From contig JADJMW010000005.1 in assembly GCA_016709385.1 (NCBI GenBank), positions 62,001-126,000 on the forward strand: a DNA stretch of 64,000 nt. The letters are read 5' to 3'. Positions 45,166 through 53,818 of the stretch are shown here, in pieces (the first letter of the stretch is position 1; every line of letters starts with the position of its first letter). This DNA is from Candidatus Rubrivivax defluviihabitans (GTDB lineage: Bacteria > Pseudomonadota > Gammaproteobacteria > Burkholderiales > Burkholderiaceae_C). Position numbers and translations under genes: made by a program. A model generated the notes under the pieces. The model searched no databases. It was given only the letters and a program-made list of their open reading frames with translations, and had not been told where the DNA came from.

Positions 45166-46113
45166 ATGGCAAAGACGCCAGTCACCAGGGAAACCTACTG
45201 CCGTGCGGAGACGGACCGGACCTTCTTCAACACACTGCGCATGACCGGCGGTGTGAATCGGTTCTTCTGCTTCCGCCAGGTCACCCCGCTCGACAAGCAG
45301 ACCGTCGTCCGGATGAACAAGGACACGCTGTACGCGGCGGCGATCGTCGACACGGCGAAGGGCGCTTCGATCACGGTGCCGCCGATGCCCGACGGGCGCT
45401 ACTGCTCCGTGATGCTGGTCGACAACGACCACTACAGCGCCGGCGTGATCTACACCGCGGGCAGGCACCCGCTTCCGCAAGATACGAAGTATCTGGGACT
45501 GCTCGTTCGCATCCAGCTGCTGCGCCCGGACGATCCGGCGGACGTCGCGCTGGTCAACGGGCTGCAGGACAAGTTCACCATCGAGGCCGGCAGTGCCGAT
45601 CCCTTCCCGGAACCGACGTGGGATCTGAAGTCGCTCGACGAGTTGAAGGCGAAGTACAACGCTGAGTTCGCCAAGTTCGACAAGTACCCGGACGGCTGGA
45701 TGGGCAAGCGTGGCGAGGCCGACGAGAGTATCCGGCACGTCGGCTGCGCCGGTGCGTGGGGGCTGTTCCCGAACCGCGACGCCGTCTACATCAACTACAA
45801 CGGCGGGCTGCCGGCCGACCGGTGCCATCGCGCCACGTACCGGGTGCCTGAGAACGACGCGTTCTGGTCGATCACCGTCTACGGCGCGGACGGGTACATG
45901 AAGAGCGCCAACAGCATCCTGAACGCGGCGAACACGAAGATGAACGCTGACGGCACGTTCACGGTCCACTTCGGCTCGCAGGAAGCCTGCGGTGACGTCC
46001 CCAACCGCCTCGACGCGCCCGAAGGCTGGAACTTCCTGATGCGCGTCTATCGCCCCGGCCGCTCGGTGCTGGACGGCAGTTACGAGCTTCCCGACCCAGT
46101 GCCGTGCGCGTGA
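45166..46113 (+). CDS. Short DUF1254/DUF1214 protein, copy 2
   Basis: 315 residues, about two thirds the length of its neighbours. It starts close to the conserved core: VTRETYCRAETDRTFFNTLRMTGGVNRFFCFRQ, VVRMNKDTLYAAAIVDTAKGASITVPPMPDGRYCSVMLVDND. The C-terminal part has YRVPENDAFWSITVYGADGYM and NADGTFTVHFG. So it keeps the DUF1254-DUF1214 order but lacks the N-terminal 50-60 residues and the middle helical segment of the long copies. AAGGAGAG lies upstream of ATG 45166. It lies 60 bp after copy 1 and 13 bp before copy 3. Probably a cytoplasmic or unsignalled protein. Confidence 0.85.
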   Translation: MAKTPVTRETYCRAETDRTFFNTLRMTGGVNRFFCFRQVTPLDKQTVVRMNKDTLYAAAIVDTAKGASITVPPMPDGRYCSVMLVDNDHYSAGVIYTAGRHPLPQDTKYLGLLVRIQLLRPDDPADVALVNGLQDKFTIEAGSADPFPEPTWDLKSLDELKAKYNAEFAKFDKYPDGWMGKRGEADESIRHVGCAGAWGLFPNRDAVYINYNGGLPADRCHRATYRVPENDAFWSITVYGADGYMKSANSILNAANTKMNADGTFTVHFGSQEACGDVPNRLDAPEGWNFLMRVYRPGRSVLDGSYELPDPVPCA

Positions 46114-46126
46114 GGAGAACCAGGCG

Positions 46127-47596
46127 ATGAAATCCACGTCCTCGCAGTCACCGAAATTCGCCGCGAACGTCCCCGAGTCGATCCAGACCCCGGACGTGGT
46201 CGAGACCGAGCGACTCGGCCGGCTGGAGTTCTTCGACGGGATGCCCTCCGACGAGACGGTGCGCAAGGTCTACGACCAGCTCGACTTCTCGCGGGCTGTG
46301 GAGACCTTCCTGACCGGGTGCCCGGCGGCCTCGATCCACGCCTTCATCCAGGGCATGAAGCAGGCGGGCATGGGCACCTACAGCATGGGCATCCACGAGC
46401 AGCTGCTCGACGCGCGGACCCTCTGGCTGACCCCCAACACCACGACCGTCTATTGCATCGCCGAGATCAACGTCGAGCACGGGCCGACGGTCATGGAGGT
46501 CCCGCCCGGGGTCCTCGGGCCGGTGGACGACGCCTACTTCCGCTGGGTCACCGACGTCGGCTTCACCGGCCCTGATCGCGGCCAGGGCGGCAAGTACCTG
46601 TTCCTGCCGCCGGGGCACGAGGGCGAGGTCCCGGACGGCCATCACGTCGTGCCGACACGCACCTACCGCAACTGGCTCTTGATGCGGGCCTTCGTGATCG
46701 ACGGGGACCTCGCGAAGACGGCCGCCCACGTCAAGAAGCACTGGCGCCTGTACCCGCTGGCGGAAGCGGCGCGCCCGCGCGAGCCGCACTTCGTGGACCT
46801 GAGCGGGGTCCGGTACAACACGATCCACGCCAATGACTTCTCGTTCTACGAGGAGCTGAACGCCGTGGTCCAGTACGAGCCGGCCGACGCGTTCAACCCC
46901 GAGCTGGTCGGCTTGTGGGCCTCGATCGGCATCAAGAAGGGCAGGCCCTTCGCTCCCGACGAGCGCATGAAGCGCATCCTCGTCGAGGCCGCCGCCGTCG
47001 GCAATGCGACGGCACGGGCCCTGAGCTACCGCCCGCGGGGCCGGGAGCCCTACTTCTACGAGGACCGGCAGTGGTACACGGCCTTCGTCGGCGGCAGGCA
47101 CGACTTCATGAGCGACGGCGAGCTCATGCTCGACTACCGGACGATGATGCACTACATGGCAACGGGCATCACGCCGGCGATGGCCCAATCGGCAGTCGGT
47201 CAAGGGTCGGCCTACGCCTTCACGCCCCACGACGCGCAGGGCCGCTACCTCGACGGCGGCAAGACCTACCGCGTGACGCTCCCGGCGCCCGTCCCCGCCA
47301 AGGAGTTCTGGTCCTTCGTCGTCTACTCCGGACAGCACCGGGGCCTGCTGGAGACCGACCAGAAGAGCGCCGGCGTCGACAGCCTGAGCCCGGAGCTGAA
47401 GGCCAACCCGGACGGCTCCTGCACCGTCTGGTTCGCGCCCACCGCGCCCGCCGGCCAGGAGGGCAACTGGGTGCAGACCCTGCCCGGCAAGAGCTGGTCG
47501 GCCCTGCTGCGCCTGTACGGGCCGCTCGAGCCGTGGTTCGACAAGTCGTGGAAGCCCGGCGACTTCGAGCTCGTCGATGAGGGCGCTACGGCATGA
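46127..47596 (+). CDS. DUF1254/DUF1214 protein, copy 3
   Basis: 489 residues, like copy 1 but with a longer N-terminal leader and no signal peptide. DUF1254: LWLTPNTTTVYCIAEINVEHGPTVMEVPPGVLGPVDD, FTGPDRGQGGKYLFLPPGHEGEVPDGHHVVPTRTYRNW. DUF1214: YLDGGKTYRVTLPAPVPAKEFWSFVVYSGQHRGLLE, NPDGSCTVWFAP and LLRLYGPLEPWFDKSWKPGDFEL. The conserved acidic/aromatic residues of the family are retained. Follows copy 2 by 13 bp. Confidence 0.9.
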   Translation: MKSTSSQSPKFAANVPESIQTPDVVETERLGRLEFFDGMPSDETVRKVYDQLDFSRAVETFLTGCPAASIHAFIQGMKQAGMGTYSMGIHEQLLDARTLWLTPNTTTVYCIAEINVEHGPTVMEVPPGVLGPVDDAYFRWVTDVGFTGPDRGQGGKYLFLPPGHEGEVPDGHHVVPTRTYRNWLLMRAFVIDGDLAKTAAHVKKHWRLYPLAEAARPREPHFVDLSGVRYNTIHANDFSFYEELNAVVQYEPADAFNPELVGLWASIGIKKGRPFAPDERMKRILVEAAAVGNATARALSYRPRGREPYFYEDRQWYTAFVGGRHDFMSDGELMLDYRTMMHYMATGITPAMAQSAVGQGSAYAFTPHDAQGRYLDGGKTYRVTLPAPVPAKEFWSFVVYSGQHRGLLETDQKSAGVDSLSPELKANPDGSCTVWFAPTAPAGQEGNWVQTLPGKSWSALLRLYGPLEPWFDKSWKPGDFELVDEGATA

Positions 47597-47650
47597 TGCC
47601 TGCGTCATCGCCGGGCTGAACTGTCAACCGACCATCAACGACAACCTCAC

Positions 47651-48910
47651 ATGCAATCTCTCAAAGTCTCACCGGAACTCCAGGCCATCTCCGACCGCGC
47701 CTACATGTACGCCTACGGCATCGACGAGGCTTACAAGCATCTCTACAAGACCTTGGTGGAGCCGGATTGTCCGGCCAATCGCTTCCAGATCATCCGTCAC
47801 CTCGCCGACGACAAATACACGGCGCACGTAAGCATCAACAACGACACCCTGCACCTGATGGGCTGGCTGGATGTGGCCGCCGAGCCGGTGATCGTGTCCG
47901 TGCCCGACCATGATGACGACCGCTACTGGGTGCTCCACACCATGGACATGGGGCACTACACCACGACCATGTTGGGCAAACGGACACGTGGCCCCAAGGG
48001 GGGGCGCTTCATGTTTGCGAACCAGGCCTGGCAAGGCGACGTTCCGGACGGCATTACCGAGGTCGTCCGCGTCGAAAGCAACTTCATCAAGTTGATGGGG
48101 CGGGTGATGGCGACCGGCGTCGAGGACGAGAAAAAGGCGCTGACCTATGTGGACGACTGGAACATCCGCACCTTGAGCGAGTTCCTCGGACAAAACGGGC
48201 CCAAGCCCAAAGTCCGCAAGTTTGTCCCCGCTTCGGGAAGTTCCTGGCTGGAGCGCGTGAACTTCGTGTTGGCGGACGGCACCATGGCCACCGCAGACGC
48301 CCATTGGCTCGCGGGGCTGGAGGCGTCCGGCATCGGCGCGGGCAAGACGGACTTCACCCCTGAGCAACTGGCCGCCGCGGAGATCAGTGAACAGCATGTG
48401 ATCGCAAAGCTCGAGGAAGTCCTCCCGACACTGACCAACGCCAGTGACGCGCTGGGCACCCGCGAACAACTTGGGCACGCTGACCGCATTCCGTTCCAGG
48501 TGGCCACTTACATCGGCCAGTGGGGCGCGCCGCCTGTCGAGGCCTCCTACATACAGATGATCAGGGACCAGAACGGCGATGCCCTCGACGGTGCGAATGA
48601 CTACACGATCACCTTTGTCCCGCCCAAGGTTTCCCAATTCTGGTCGGTGACGGCTTATGGCTCGAAGACCAAGCTGATGATCGCCAATGACCTCAACCGC
48701 CACAGCCGGGGCGACCGTCATGTGAAGCCGAATGCCGATGGCACCGTCACGCTCCGCCTGAGCCATGACACCCGGGGCAAGGCGGAAGACAGCAACTTCC
48801 TGCCGGTCCCCAACGAAAACTTCTACCTGTTGCTGCGCATGTATGGGGGTGATGAGGACGTGCAGGCTGGCAAGTTCCCGGTGCCGGTAGTGCAGAAGGT
48901 GAGCAAGTAA
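47651..48910 (+). CDS. DUF1254/DUF1214 protein, copy 4
   Basis: 419 residues and distinctly different from copies 1, 3 and 5. AYMYAYGIDEAYKHLYKTLVEPDCPANRFQIIRHLADDKYTAHVSINNDTLHLMGWLDVAAEPVIVSVPDHDDDRYWVLH carries the DUF1254-type core, with a short aromatic-rich stretch instead of the long GPDxGxGGKYL loop. DUF1214-like C-terminus: YTITFVPPKVSQFWSVTAYGSKTKLMI, NADGTVTLRLS and NFYLLLRMYGG. Codon third positions look a little less G+C-rich than in the neighbours. It starts 54 bp after copy 3 and is the last DUF1254 gene before the sulfatase-like gene. Confidence 0.85.
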   Translation: MQSLKVSPELQAISDRAYMYAYGIDEAYKHLYKTLVEPDCPANRFQIIRHLADDKYTAHVSINNDTLHLMGWLDVAAEPVIVSVPDHDDDRYWVLHTMDMGHYTTTMLGKRTRGPKGGRFMFANQAWQGDVPDGITEVVRVESNFIKLMGRVMATGVEDEKKALTYVDDWNIRTLSEFLGQNGPKPKVRKFVPASGSSWLERVNFVLADGTMATADAHWLAGLEASGIGAGKTDFTPEQLAAAEISEQHVIAKLEEVLPTLTNASDALGTREQLGHADRIPFQVATYIGQWGAPPVEASYIQMIRDQNGDALDGANDYTITFVPPKVSQFWSVTAYGSKTKLMIANDLNRHSRGDRHVKPNADGTVTLRLSHDTRGKAEDSNFLPVPNENFYLLLRMYGGDEDVQAGKFPVPVVQKVSK

Positions 48911-49016
48911 TCCCTTCACGTGCGCCTGGGTCATTCATCCCGACTCTTCAAGACGAATCTTGAAATTCTTCGATTCCCTGCAGCATCAAGATATCGCCCA
49001 TAAAGGAAACCAGATC

Positions 49017-50891
49017 ATGCACCGCAAGAACCCGGCGCGCGTTGTTGCAATCGCCGCGCTGGCGCTTGGCGCATTCCCGATGGCCCGCGCGGCAGATGCA
49101 GCCGCAGAGAAACGCGGGGATCAGACGGGGCCGTCCTGGAGCAGCCCGTCGCTGCGCAGCGAAACCGTCACCGGGTCGAACGGCGCGGTCACGACGAGTA
49201 CCGCGCTGCTGGCCAATGACAAGTGGGGCATCGGCAATACGAAGCGCGTCGAGCGGGTTACCGACGGCGTGTATGCGCTGCGCGGCTGGGGCATTGCGAG
49301 CAGCTTCGCGATCGAAGCCCCTGGCGGCTGGATCATCATCGACACCGGAGACTCCACGCGGGTAGCCACCGAGATGCGCGCCAGGCTCGAGGAGACGCTT
49401 GGCCGCAAGGTCAAGGTGGCCGCGATCCTGCTGACCCACTGGCACTACGGCGACGGCATCGCTGCGTGGCTCGACGAGGGCGCGGAAGTTTGGGGGCACG
49501 AGTACCTGGACCGCAACCGCAGCGCCTCGAAAGGCATCAGTGTCCTGAGCGGCACCGCCCAGGCGAGAGGGGCCGCCCAGTTCGGCGTCTTCCATCCGCA
49601 AAGCGGTCCCGATGCCTTTCCGAACACGCTCGGCTTCACGCCCGAGAAACTGCTGGCCGAGTCCAGCTACCAACCGCCCACGCGGCTCTTCGAGAACGGC
49701 CGCGTCATCGACGTCGTCGTCGCCGGCGAGCCGGTGCAGGTTGCTCCCAACCGATCGGACACGACCGACAGCGTCGGCTTCTATTTCCCGCGCAAGCGCA
49801 TGCTCGCAACCAACTTCATGGTGCCGGGTGGCATCTTCAACGTGTATTCGCTGCGCGGCAGTTCGTATCGCGATCCAGCGGTAGTGATCGAAGACGGCCG
49901 ATGGATCGAGTCAAAGAACGCGGAAATCCTGCTCGACATCCACGGCCCCACCCGCAAGGGTGAAGACACGGTTCGCGACGAGGTTCAGCGTGCCCTCGAC
50001 CAGGTGCAACTGATCCACGACCAGACGCTGCGCCAGATCGCGCACGGCCGGGACGCACGACAGGCGGCCGAACAGGTGTACGTGCCGCGCCACCAGCGTG
50101 GCGACTGGGAGAACTACGGCCAGGTCGAGAGCCACGTGCGGCAGGTTTACAACGGCGTGATGGGCTGGTTCGGCGGCGACGTGTACGACATCAACCCCCT
50201 GTCCGAGACCGAGGAAGCAAGCCGGACCGTCGAGATGATGGGCGGCAGCAGCGCCGTCCGCAAGGCCGCCGCCGATGCCGCGAAGAGGGGTGGGCTGGCG
50301 AACTGGCGCTGGAGCCTCAAGCTCACGTCGCTGTTGCTGCAGCTCGATCCCGCCGACGCCGACGCGCGCCAGCTCCGTGCCGCGGCGGCGCGCCAGATCG
50401 GTCAGCGCACCTCATCGGCCAACGCGCGCGGCTGGTACCTCACGGAGGCGCTGCAGATCGAAGGCGGGATGCAGTTCAAGGGGCAGCCACTGACGGTTGA
50501 TGCGATCCGCAAGTTCCTCGGCACGCCCACCGCGCAGGCGCTCATCGCGGCCTCAGTGGACGAGAACCTGCAGTTCGTGCGCTACCTCGTCGATCCACGC
50601 AAGGCCGAGGCGCAGCGCCAGACCTTCACGCTCGCGGTCGTTGGCGACTCGCGCATCCGGAGGCTCGAGCTGCGCAACGGCGTGATCGTGATCTCCGATT
50701 CAGCGGCCGCGGCACCGACCCATGTCAAGCTCACGCGGCAGGAGCTCGCCGCCTTCGTGCTCGGCACTCGCGCGCCGTCGGAAACCGATCCGCTGAGCCA
50801 GCTCGACCGCGTGCTTGATCGCAGCCATCTGATGCCCCCCGGCGCGGTGGAGTCCGTGCTACAGGGAATGAAGGACGGCAACGGACCTTGA
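49017..50891 (+). CDS. Alkylsulfatase-like metallo-beta-lactamase-fold enzyme
   Basis: 624 residues. Signal peptide MHRKNPARVVAIAALALGAFPMARA, so periplasmic or secreted. ATG 49017 is chosen for the signal and AAGGAAA site; an in-frame TTG at 48960 is less likely. The metallo-beta-lactamase domain (about 75-310) has IDTGDSTRVATEMRARLEE and the metal motif LLTHWHYGDGIAAWLDEGAEVWGHE, with H141, H143 and D146. The alkylsulfatase dimerisation domain lies about 345-490, and a C-terminal SCP2-like domain ends the protein. Odd: the usual H-x-H-x-D-H has one extra residue and Gly in place of the last His. Known relatives (SdsA-type) hydrolyse primary alkyl sulfates. Confidence 0.85.
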   Translation: MHRKNPARVVAIAALALGAFPMARAADAAAEKRGDQTGPSWSSPSLRSETVTGSNGAVTTSTALLANDKWGIGNTKRVERVTDGVYALRGWGIASSFAIEAPGGWIIIDTGDSTRVATEMRARLEETLGRKVKVAAILLTHWHYGDGIAAWLDEGAEVWGHEYLDRNRSASKGISVLSGTAQARGAAQFGVFHPQSGPDAFPNTLGFTPEKLLAESSYQPPTRLFENGRVIDVVVAGEPVQVAPNRSDTTDSVGFYFPRKRMLATNFMVPGGIFNVYSLRGSSYRDPAVVIEDGRWIESKNAEILLDIHGPTRKGEDTVRDEVQRALDQVQLIHDQTLRQIAHGRDARQAAEQVYVPRHQRGDWENYGQVESHVRQVYNGVMGWFGGDVYDINPLSETEEASRTVEMMGGSSAVRKAAADAAKRGGLANWRWSLKLTSLLLQLDPADADARQLRAAAARQIGQRTSSANARGWYLTEALQIEGGMQFKGQPLTVDAIRKFLGTPTAQALIAASVDENLQFVRYLVDPRKAEAQRQTFTLAVVGDSRIRRLELRNGVIVISDSAAAAPTHVKLTRQELAAFVLGTRAPSETDPLSQLDRVLDRSHLMPPGAVESVLQGMKDGNGP

Positions 50892-50986
50892 AGCTGCCGG
50901 ACTTTGAAATGGCGAAGTGGAACTGGTGAACCAGCCGAAGTCGCTGACCACTGCGCGAGTCGTTTGACTCATGCAAGGAGAAGTCG

Positions 50987-51769
50987 ATGCAGAACGACAC
51001 GACGACACTCCAGCGCGCAGTGCACATTGGATGGCTCGGCGTGGTCCTGGCGTTGCCGGCGACGGCCATACAGGCTGCCGAGGGCCCGGACCGCTTCCGC
51101 CTGGAGGTGGAGGCGGCCGCCGGCTGGCAGGCGCGCAACGACGTCCAGATACCGAACGACGCCTCCGGCACCCGGTTCTCCATTGCCGATACGGTCGGTT
51201 CCGGTCCCGTCCCGGCCGCCCGGGTCGATTTCAGCTGGGCCCTCAACGACCGGCAGGAACTGCGCTTTCTCGTGGCGCCCTTCGGTTACGAGGAGTCCGG
51301 CACCTTGCCGGGCCCGGTGAACTTCAATGGCGCCAGCTTCGACGCGGCAAGCCCCACCGAGATCACATACCGGTTCAACTCCTATCGAGCCACCTGGCGA
51401 TACCGGGTCTTCGAGGATGAAGACTGGACCGTCAAACTCGGTGTCACGGGAAACATCCGCCAGGCCGAGATCGCCCTCGCCCAGGGCGGGGTTTCTTCGA
51501 GCCGCACCGACGTGGGCTTCGTGCCGCTGCTCAACGTCTGGGCGGAACGACGCTTCGCGCAGCGTTGGCGCCTGGTCCTCGACCTGGATGGCCTCGCGGC
51601 TCCCCAGGGCCGGGCCTTCGACATCGCGGGGAAGGTGGGGTACGACCTCGCGCCCAACCTGACCCTGACCGCAGGCCTGCGCATGCTCGACGGCGGCGGC
51701 GACAACGACGAGGTCTACAACTTCGCCCGCTTCTACTACGGCGTCGCCTCGGTGATCTACCGGTTCTGA
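50987..51769 (+). CDS. Outer-membrane beta-barrel-like protein
   Basis: 260 residues. Signal peptide to about residue 30 (IGWLGVVLALPATAIQA). The mature part alternates hydrophobic and polar residues as in barrel strands (FRLEVEAAAGWQARNDVQI, ALNDRQELRFLVAPFGYEE, YRFNSYRATWRYRVFEDEDW) and ends in ASVIYRF, the terminal Phe being typical of outer-membrane proteins. No specific family is assigned. It lies between the sulfatase and the fifth DUF1254 gene and may import or bind the substrate. Confidence 0.75.
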   Translation: MQNDTTTLQRAVHIGWLGVVLALPATAIQAAEGPDRFRLEVEAAAGWQARNDVQIPNDASGTRFSIADTVGSGPVPAARVDFSWALNDRQELRFLVAPFGYEESGTLPGPVNFNGASFDAASPTEITYRFNSYRATWRYRVFEDEDWTVKLGVTGNIRQAEIALAQGGVSSSRTDVGFVPLLNVWAERRFAQRWRLVLDLDGLAAPQGRAFDIAGKVGYDLAPNLTLTAGLRMLDGGGDNDEVYNFARFYYGVASVIYRF

Positions 51770-51818
51770 CGTTTCAGAGCCCAATGCTTCCTGAACCTAC
51801 AACCCCATCGGAGCGAAG

Positions 51819-53291
51819 ATGAACACCAAGGAATCAGAGTCCATTCGGCACCAGGCGAAGATCGCCGCCCTCCCTTTCGTGGAGGACCGAGCCACCGCGG
51901 ATGCGGCACAGACGCTTCGAGACGAGCTGCTCTACCACCGTGCCACGCAGACGTACCTCTGGGCGTTGCCGCTGCTCAACACGCTCGGCATGAAGGTCGG
52001 CTCCGAGAAGGCCTTCGGCGCGGGATACCACGTCCTGCCCGTCTGGAAGAAGCGGCTCGACGCCAGGACGCTCGTGACCACGCCGAACTCGGACGTGATC
52101 TACGCGATGAGCTACGTCGACCTCGGCAAGGACGGCCCGCTCGTGTTCGAGGCCCCGCCCATGCTGCAGGGCATCCTGTTGGACTTCTGGCAACGGCCGA
52201 TCCCCGTCGATGGCGGCAAGCACGCCGGCGACGTCGGCTTCTTCGGGCCGGATAAGGGCAAGGGCGGCAAGTTCGTGCTGCTGCCGCCGGGCTACGACGG
52301 CGAAGTCCCGCAGGGCCACTTCGTCTGCCGCTCGGGCACGAACAACGTGTTCGTGTTCCTCCGCGCGTTCTACGCGGATGCGGGCAACCTGCAGCCGCCG
52401 GTCGACCTGATCGAGAAGACGAAGATCTACCCGTTGAAGGGCGAGGCCAGGCCGATGACCTTCCCCGATGCGTCGGGTGTACCGGCAAACATGCTGCCGA
52501 GCAGCGACGCGAGCGCCTTCGACCAGCTCAAGATGCTGGTGGACGCCGAAGGGCCGCACCTGGCCGACCCGGACTGGATGGGCATGCTGGCCGGACTCGG
52601 CATCGTGAAAGGGGAGCCCTTCGAGCCCGACGAGCGCACGCGGGGCATACTCGACCGCGCCGCGAAGTCCGCGTACAAGATGAGCCGCGTCATCGCCTTC
52701 GACGAGCTCGTCTCCGGCCGGTCGTTCCGCGTGTACCCCGACCGCCGCTGGCTCAATCCGATGGCCGATGCGACCGCAGAGAACCCGAGCGGCAAGCTCG
52801 ACTTGAGCTGGCGGCGCGTGGATCGCGGCGGGGCGCTCGATGTCGACTGCCGCCCGTGGTTCTTCTCGAACTACTACTCCGTCAGTCCCGGCATGCTCTC
52901 GCAGATTCCCGGCAAGGGGGCGTTCTACGCCATCGCCTTCACCGATGCCGATGGCGCGCCCCTGACCGGCGCGACGAATTACCAGCTGAACCTGCCGAAG
53001 GACGTACCGGCCGCGAACTTCTGGTCGGTGACGCTTTACGAGGCCGAAAACGCCTCCGGCCTCGCCAACGGCCAGCCCTTCCCCTCGCTCGGATCGCGCG
53101 ACCAGCCGGTGCAGAACGCCGACGGCAGCACCGACCTCGTCCTGGGGCCCAAAGCCCCGCCGGGCCAGGAGAAGAACTGGCTCGCCACGGTGCCCGGAAA
53201 AGGATACTTCGCCATACTGCGGCTCTACGGGCCGACCGAAGCGGCGCTCGCGAAGACCTGGAAACCCGGCGACTTCACCAGGATGAAGTGA
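51819..53291 (+). CDS. DUF1254/DUF1214 protein, copy 5
   Basis: 490 residues. DUF1254: TTPNSDVIYAMSYVDLGKDGPLVFEAPPMLQGILLDFWQRPI, then GFFGPDKGKGGKFVLLPPGYDGEVPQGHFVCRSG. DUF1214: TNYQLNLPKDVPAANFWSVTLYEAENASGL, NADGSTDLVLGPKAPPGQEKNWL and LRLYGPTEAALAKTWKPGDF. No signal peptide. Longer N-terminal helical leader (about 1-55). Located 50 bp after the outer-membrane gene and 65 bp before promoter copy 3. Copy 5 and copies 1 and 3 share the GPDxGxGGKYLLLPPGY signature. Confidence 0.9.
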   Translation: MNTKESESIRHQAKIAALPFVEDRATADAAQTLRDELLYHRATQTYLWALPLLNTLGMKVGSEKAFGAGYHVLPVWKKRLDARTLVTTPNSDVIYAMSYVDLGKDGPLVFEAPPMLQGILLDFWQRPIPVDGGKHAGDVGFFGPDKGKGGKFVLLPPGYDGEVPQGHFVCRSGTNNVFVFLRAFYADAGNLQPPVDLIEKTKIYPLKGEARPMTFPDASGVPANMLPSSDASAFDQLKMLVDAEGPHLADPDWMGMLAGLGIVKGEPFEPDERTRGILDRAAKSAYKMSRVIAFDELVSGRSFRVYPDRRWLNPMADATAENPSGKLDLSWRRVDRGGALDVDCRPWFFSNYYSVSPGMLSQIPGKGAFYAIAFTDADGAPLTGATNYQLNLPKDVPAANFWSVTLYEAENASGLANGQPFPSLGSRDQPVQNADGSTDLVLGPKAPPGQEKNWLATVPGKGYFAILRLYGPTEAALAKTWKPGDFTRMK

Positions 53292-53355
53292 CGGTTCCAC
53301 CCCGGGACGCTGGCGGCCAGGGCGCTCCGCCGCCGTCAGGCGCGGATGGTTCCGG

Positions 53356-53410
53356 ACTATGCCAAAGGCCAGTTCCGGCCGACGGGGCAACGCGGTACGG
53401 TGCGGCACCG
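53356..53410 (+). promoter_or_regulatory. Conserved activator-box promoter, copy 3, with an almost leaderless start
   Basis: Box ACTATGCCAAAGGCCAG at 53356-53372, -35-like TTCCGG at 53373-53378, 17-bp spacer, -10-like TACGGT at 53396-53401, then 9 nt to ATG 53411. Transcription would begin within about 3 nt of the ATG, so the receiver mRNA would be leaderless or nearly so, and no ribosome-binding site is visible upstream. This is the only copy with an intact receiver gene. Confidence 0.8.
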
Positions 53411-53818
53411 ATGCAATCGATACTTGTGGCCGTGGTGGACGACGAAGTGCACGTGCGCGTGGCGCTCGGGCGCCTGCTGCGCCTGGCCGATTACGAAGTC
53501 GCTGGCCACGCGAGCGGCGAGGACTTCCTCGCCTCGCTGGCGCAGCGCATGCCCGACTGCGTGCTGCTCGACGTCAACATGCCGGGTCTGAGCGGACTGC
53601 AGGTGCAGGCGCGCCTGCGCGCCGATCGCGTGGCGCTGCCGGTCGTTTTCATCACGGCCAGCGACGACCCCACCGTGGAGCGCAGTGCGCTGGAAGCAGG
53701 CGGCCTGCGCGTCCTGCACAAGCCCTTCGGCAACGACGAACTGCTGGCCGCTGTCCGGTTTGCGCTGTTGCCGGCGGGGCGACTGTGCCCTGACGGCCGA
53801 AAGGAACACACTCAGTGA
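53411..53818 (+). CDS. Stand-alone receiver-domain response regulator
   Basis: 135 residues, receiver domain only. Acidic D10-D11, phospho-acceptor D54 in CVLLDVNMPGLSGL, and FITASDDPTVERSALEAGGLRVLHKPFGN with the conserved Thr and Lys. No DNA-binding domain follows; the last 15 residues are polar. Closest in the window to the receiver half of the FixJ-type gene at 42809. Known: such proteins act as phosphate sinks or protein-binding switches. It overlaps the next gene by 4 bp (GTGA) and starts 9 nt after a -10 element. Degraded copies of its start lie after the three other promoter copies. Confidence 0.92.
   Translation: MQSILVAVVDDEVHVRVALGRLLRLADYEVAGHASGEDFLASLAQRMPDCVLLDVNMPGLSGLQVQARLRADRVALPVVFITASDDPTVERSALEAGGLRVLHKPFGNDELLAAVRFALLPAGRLCPDGRKEHTQ

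Noticed and set aside
48960..49016. TTG start for the alkylsulfatase-like gene at 48960
   Set aside because: It would bury the signal peptide 19 residues inside; ATG 49017 has AAGGAAA upstream and starts the signal peptide.
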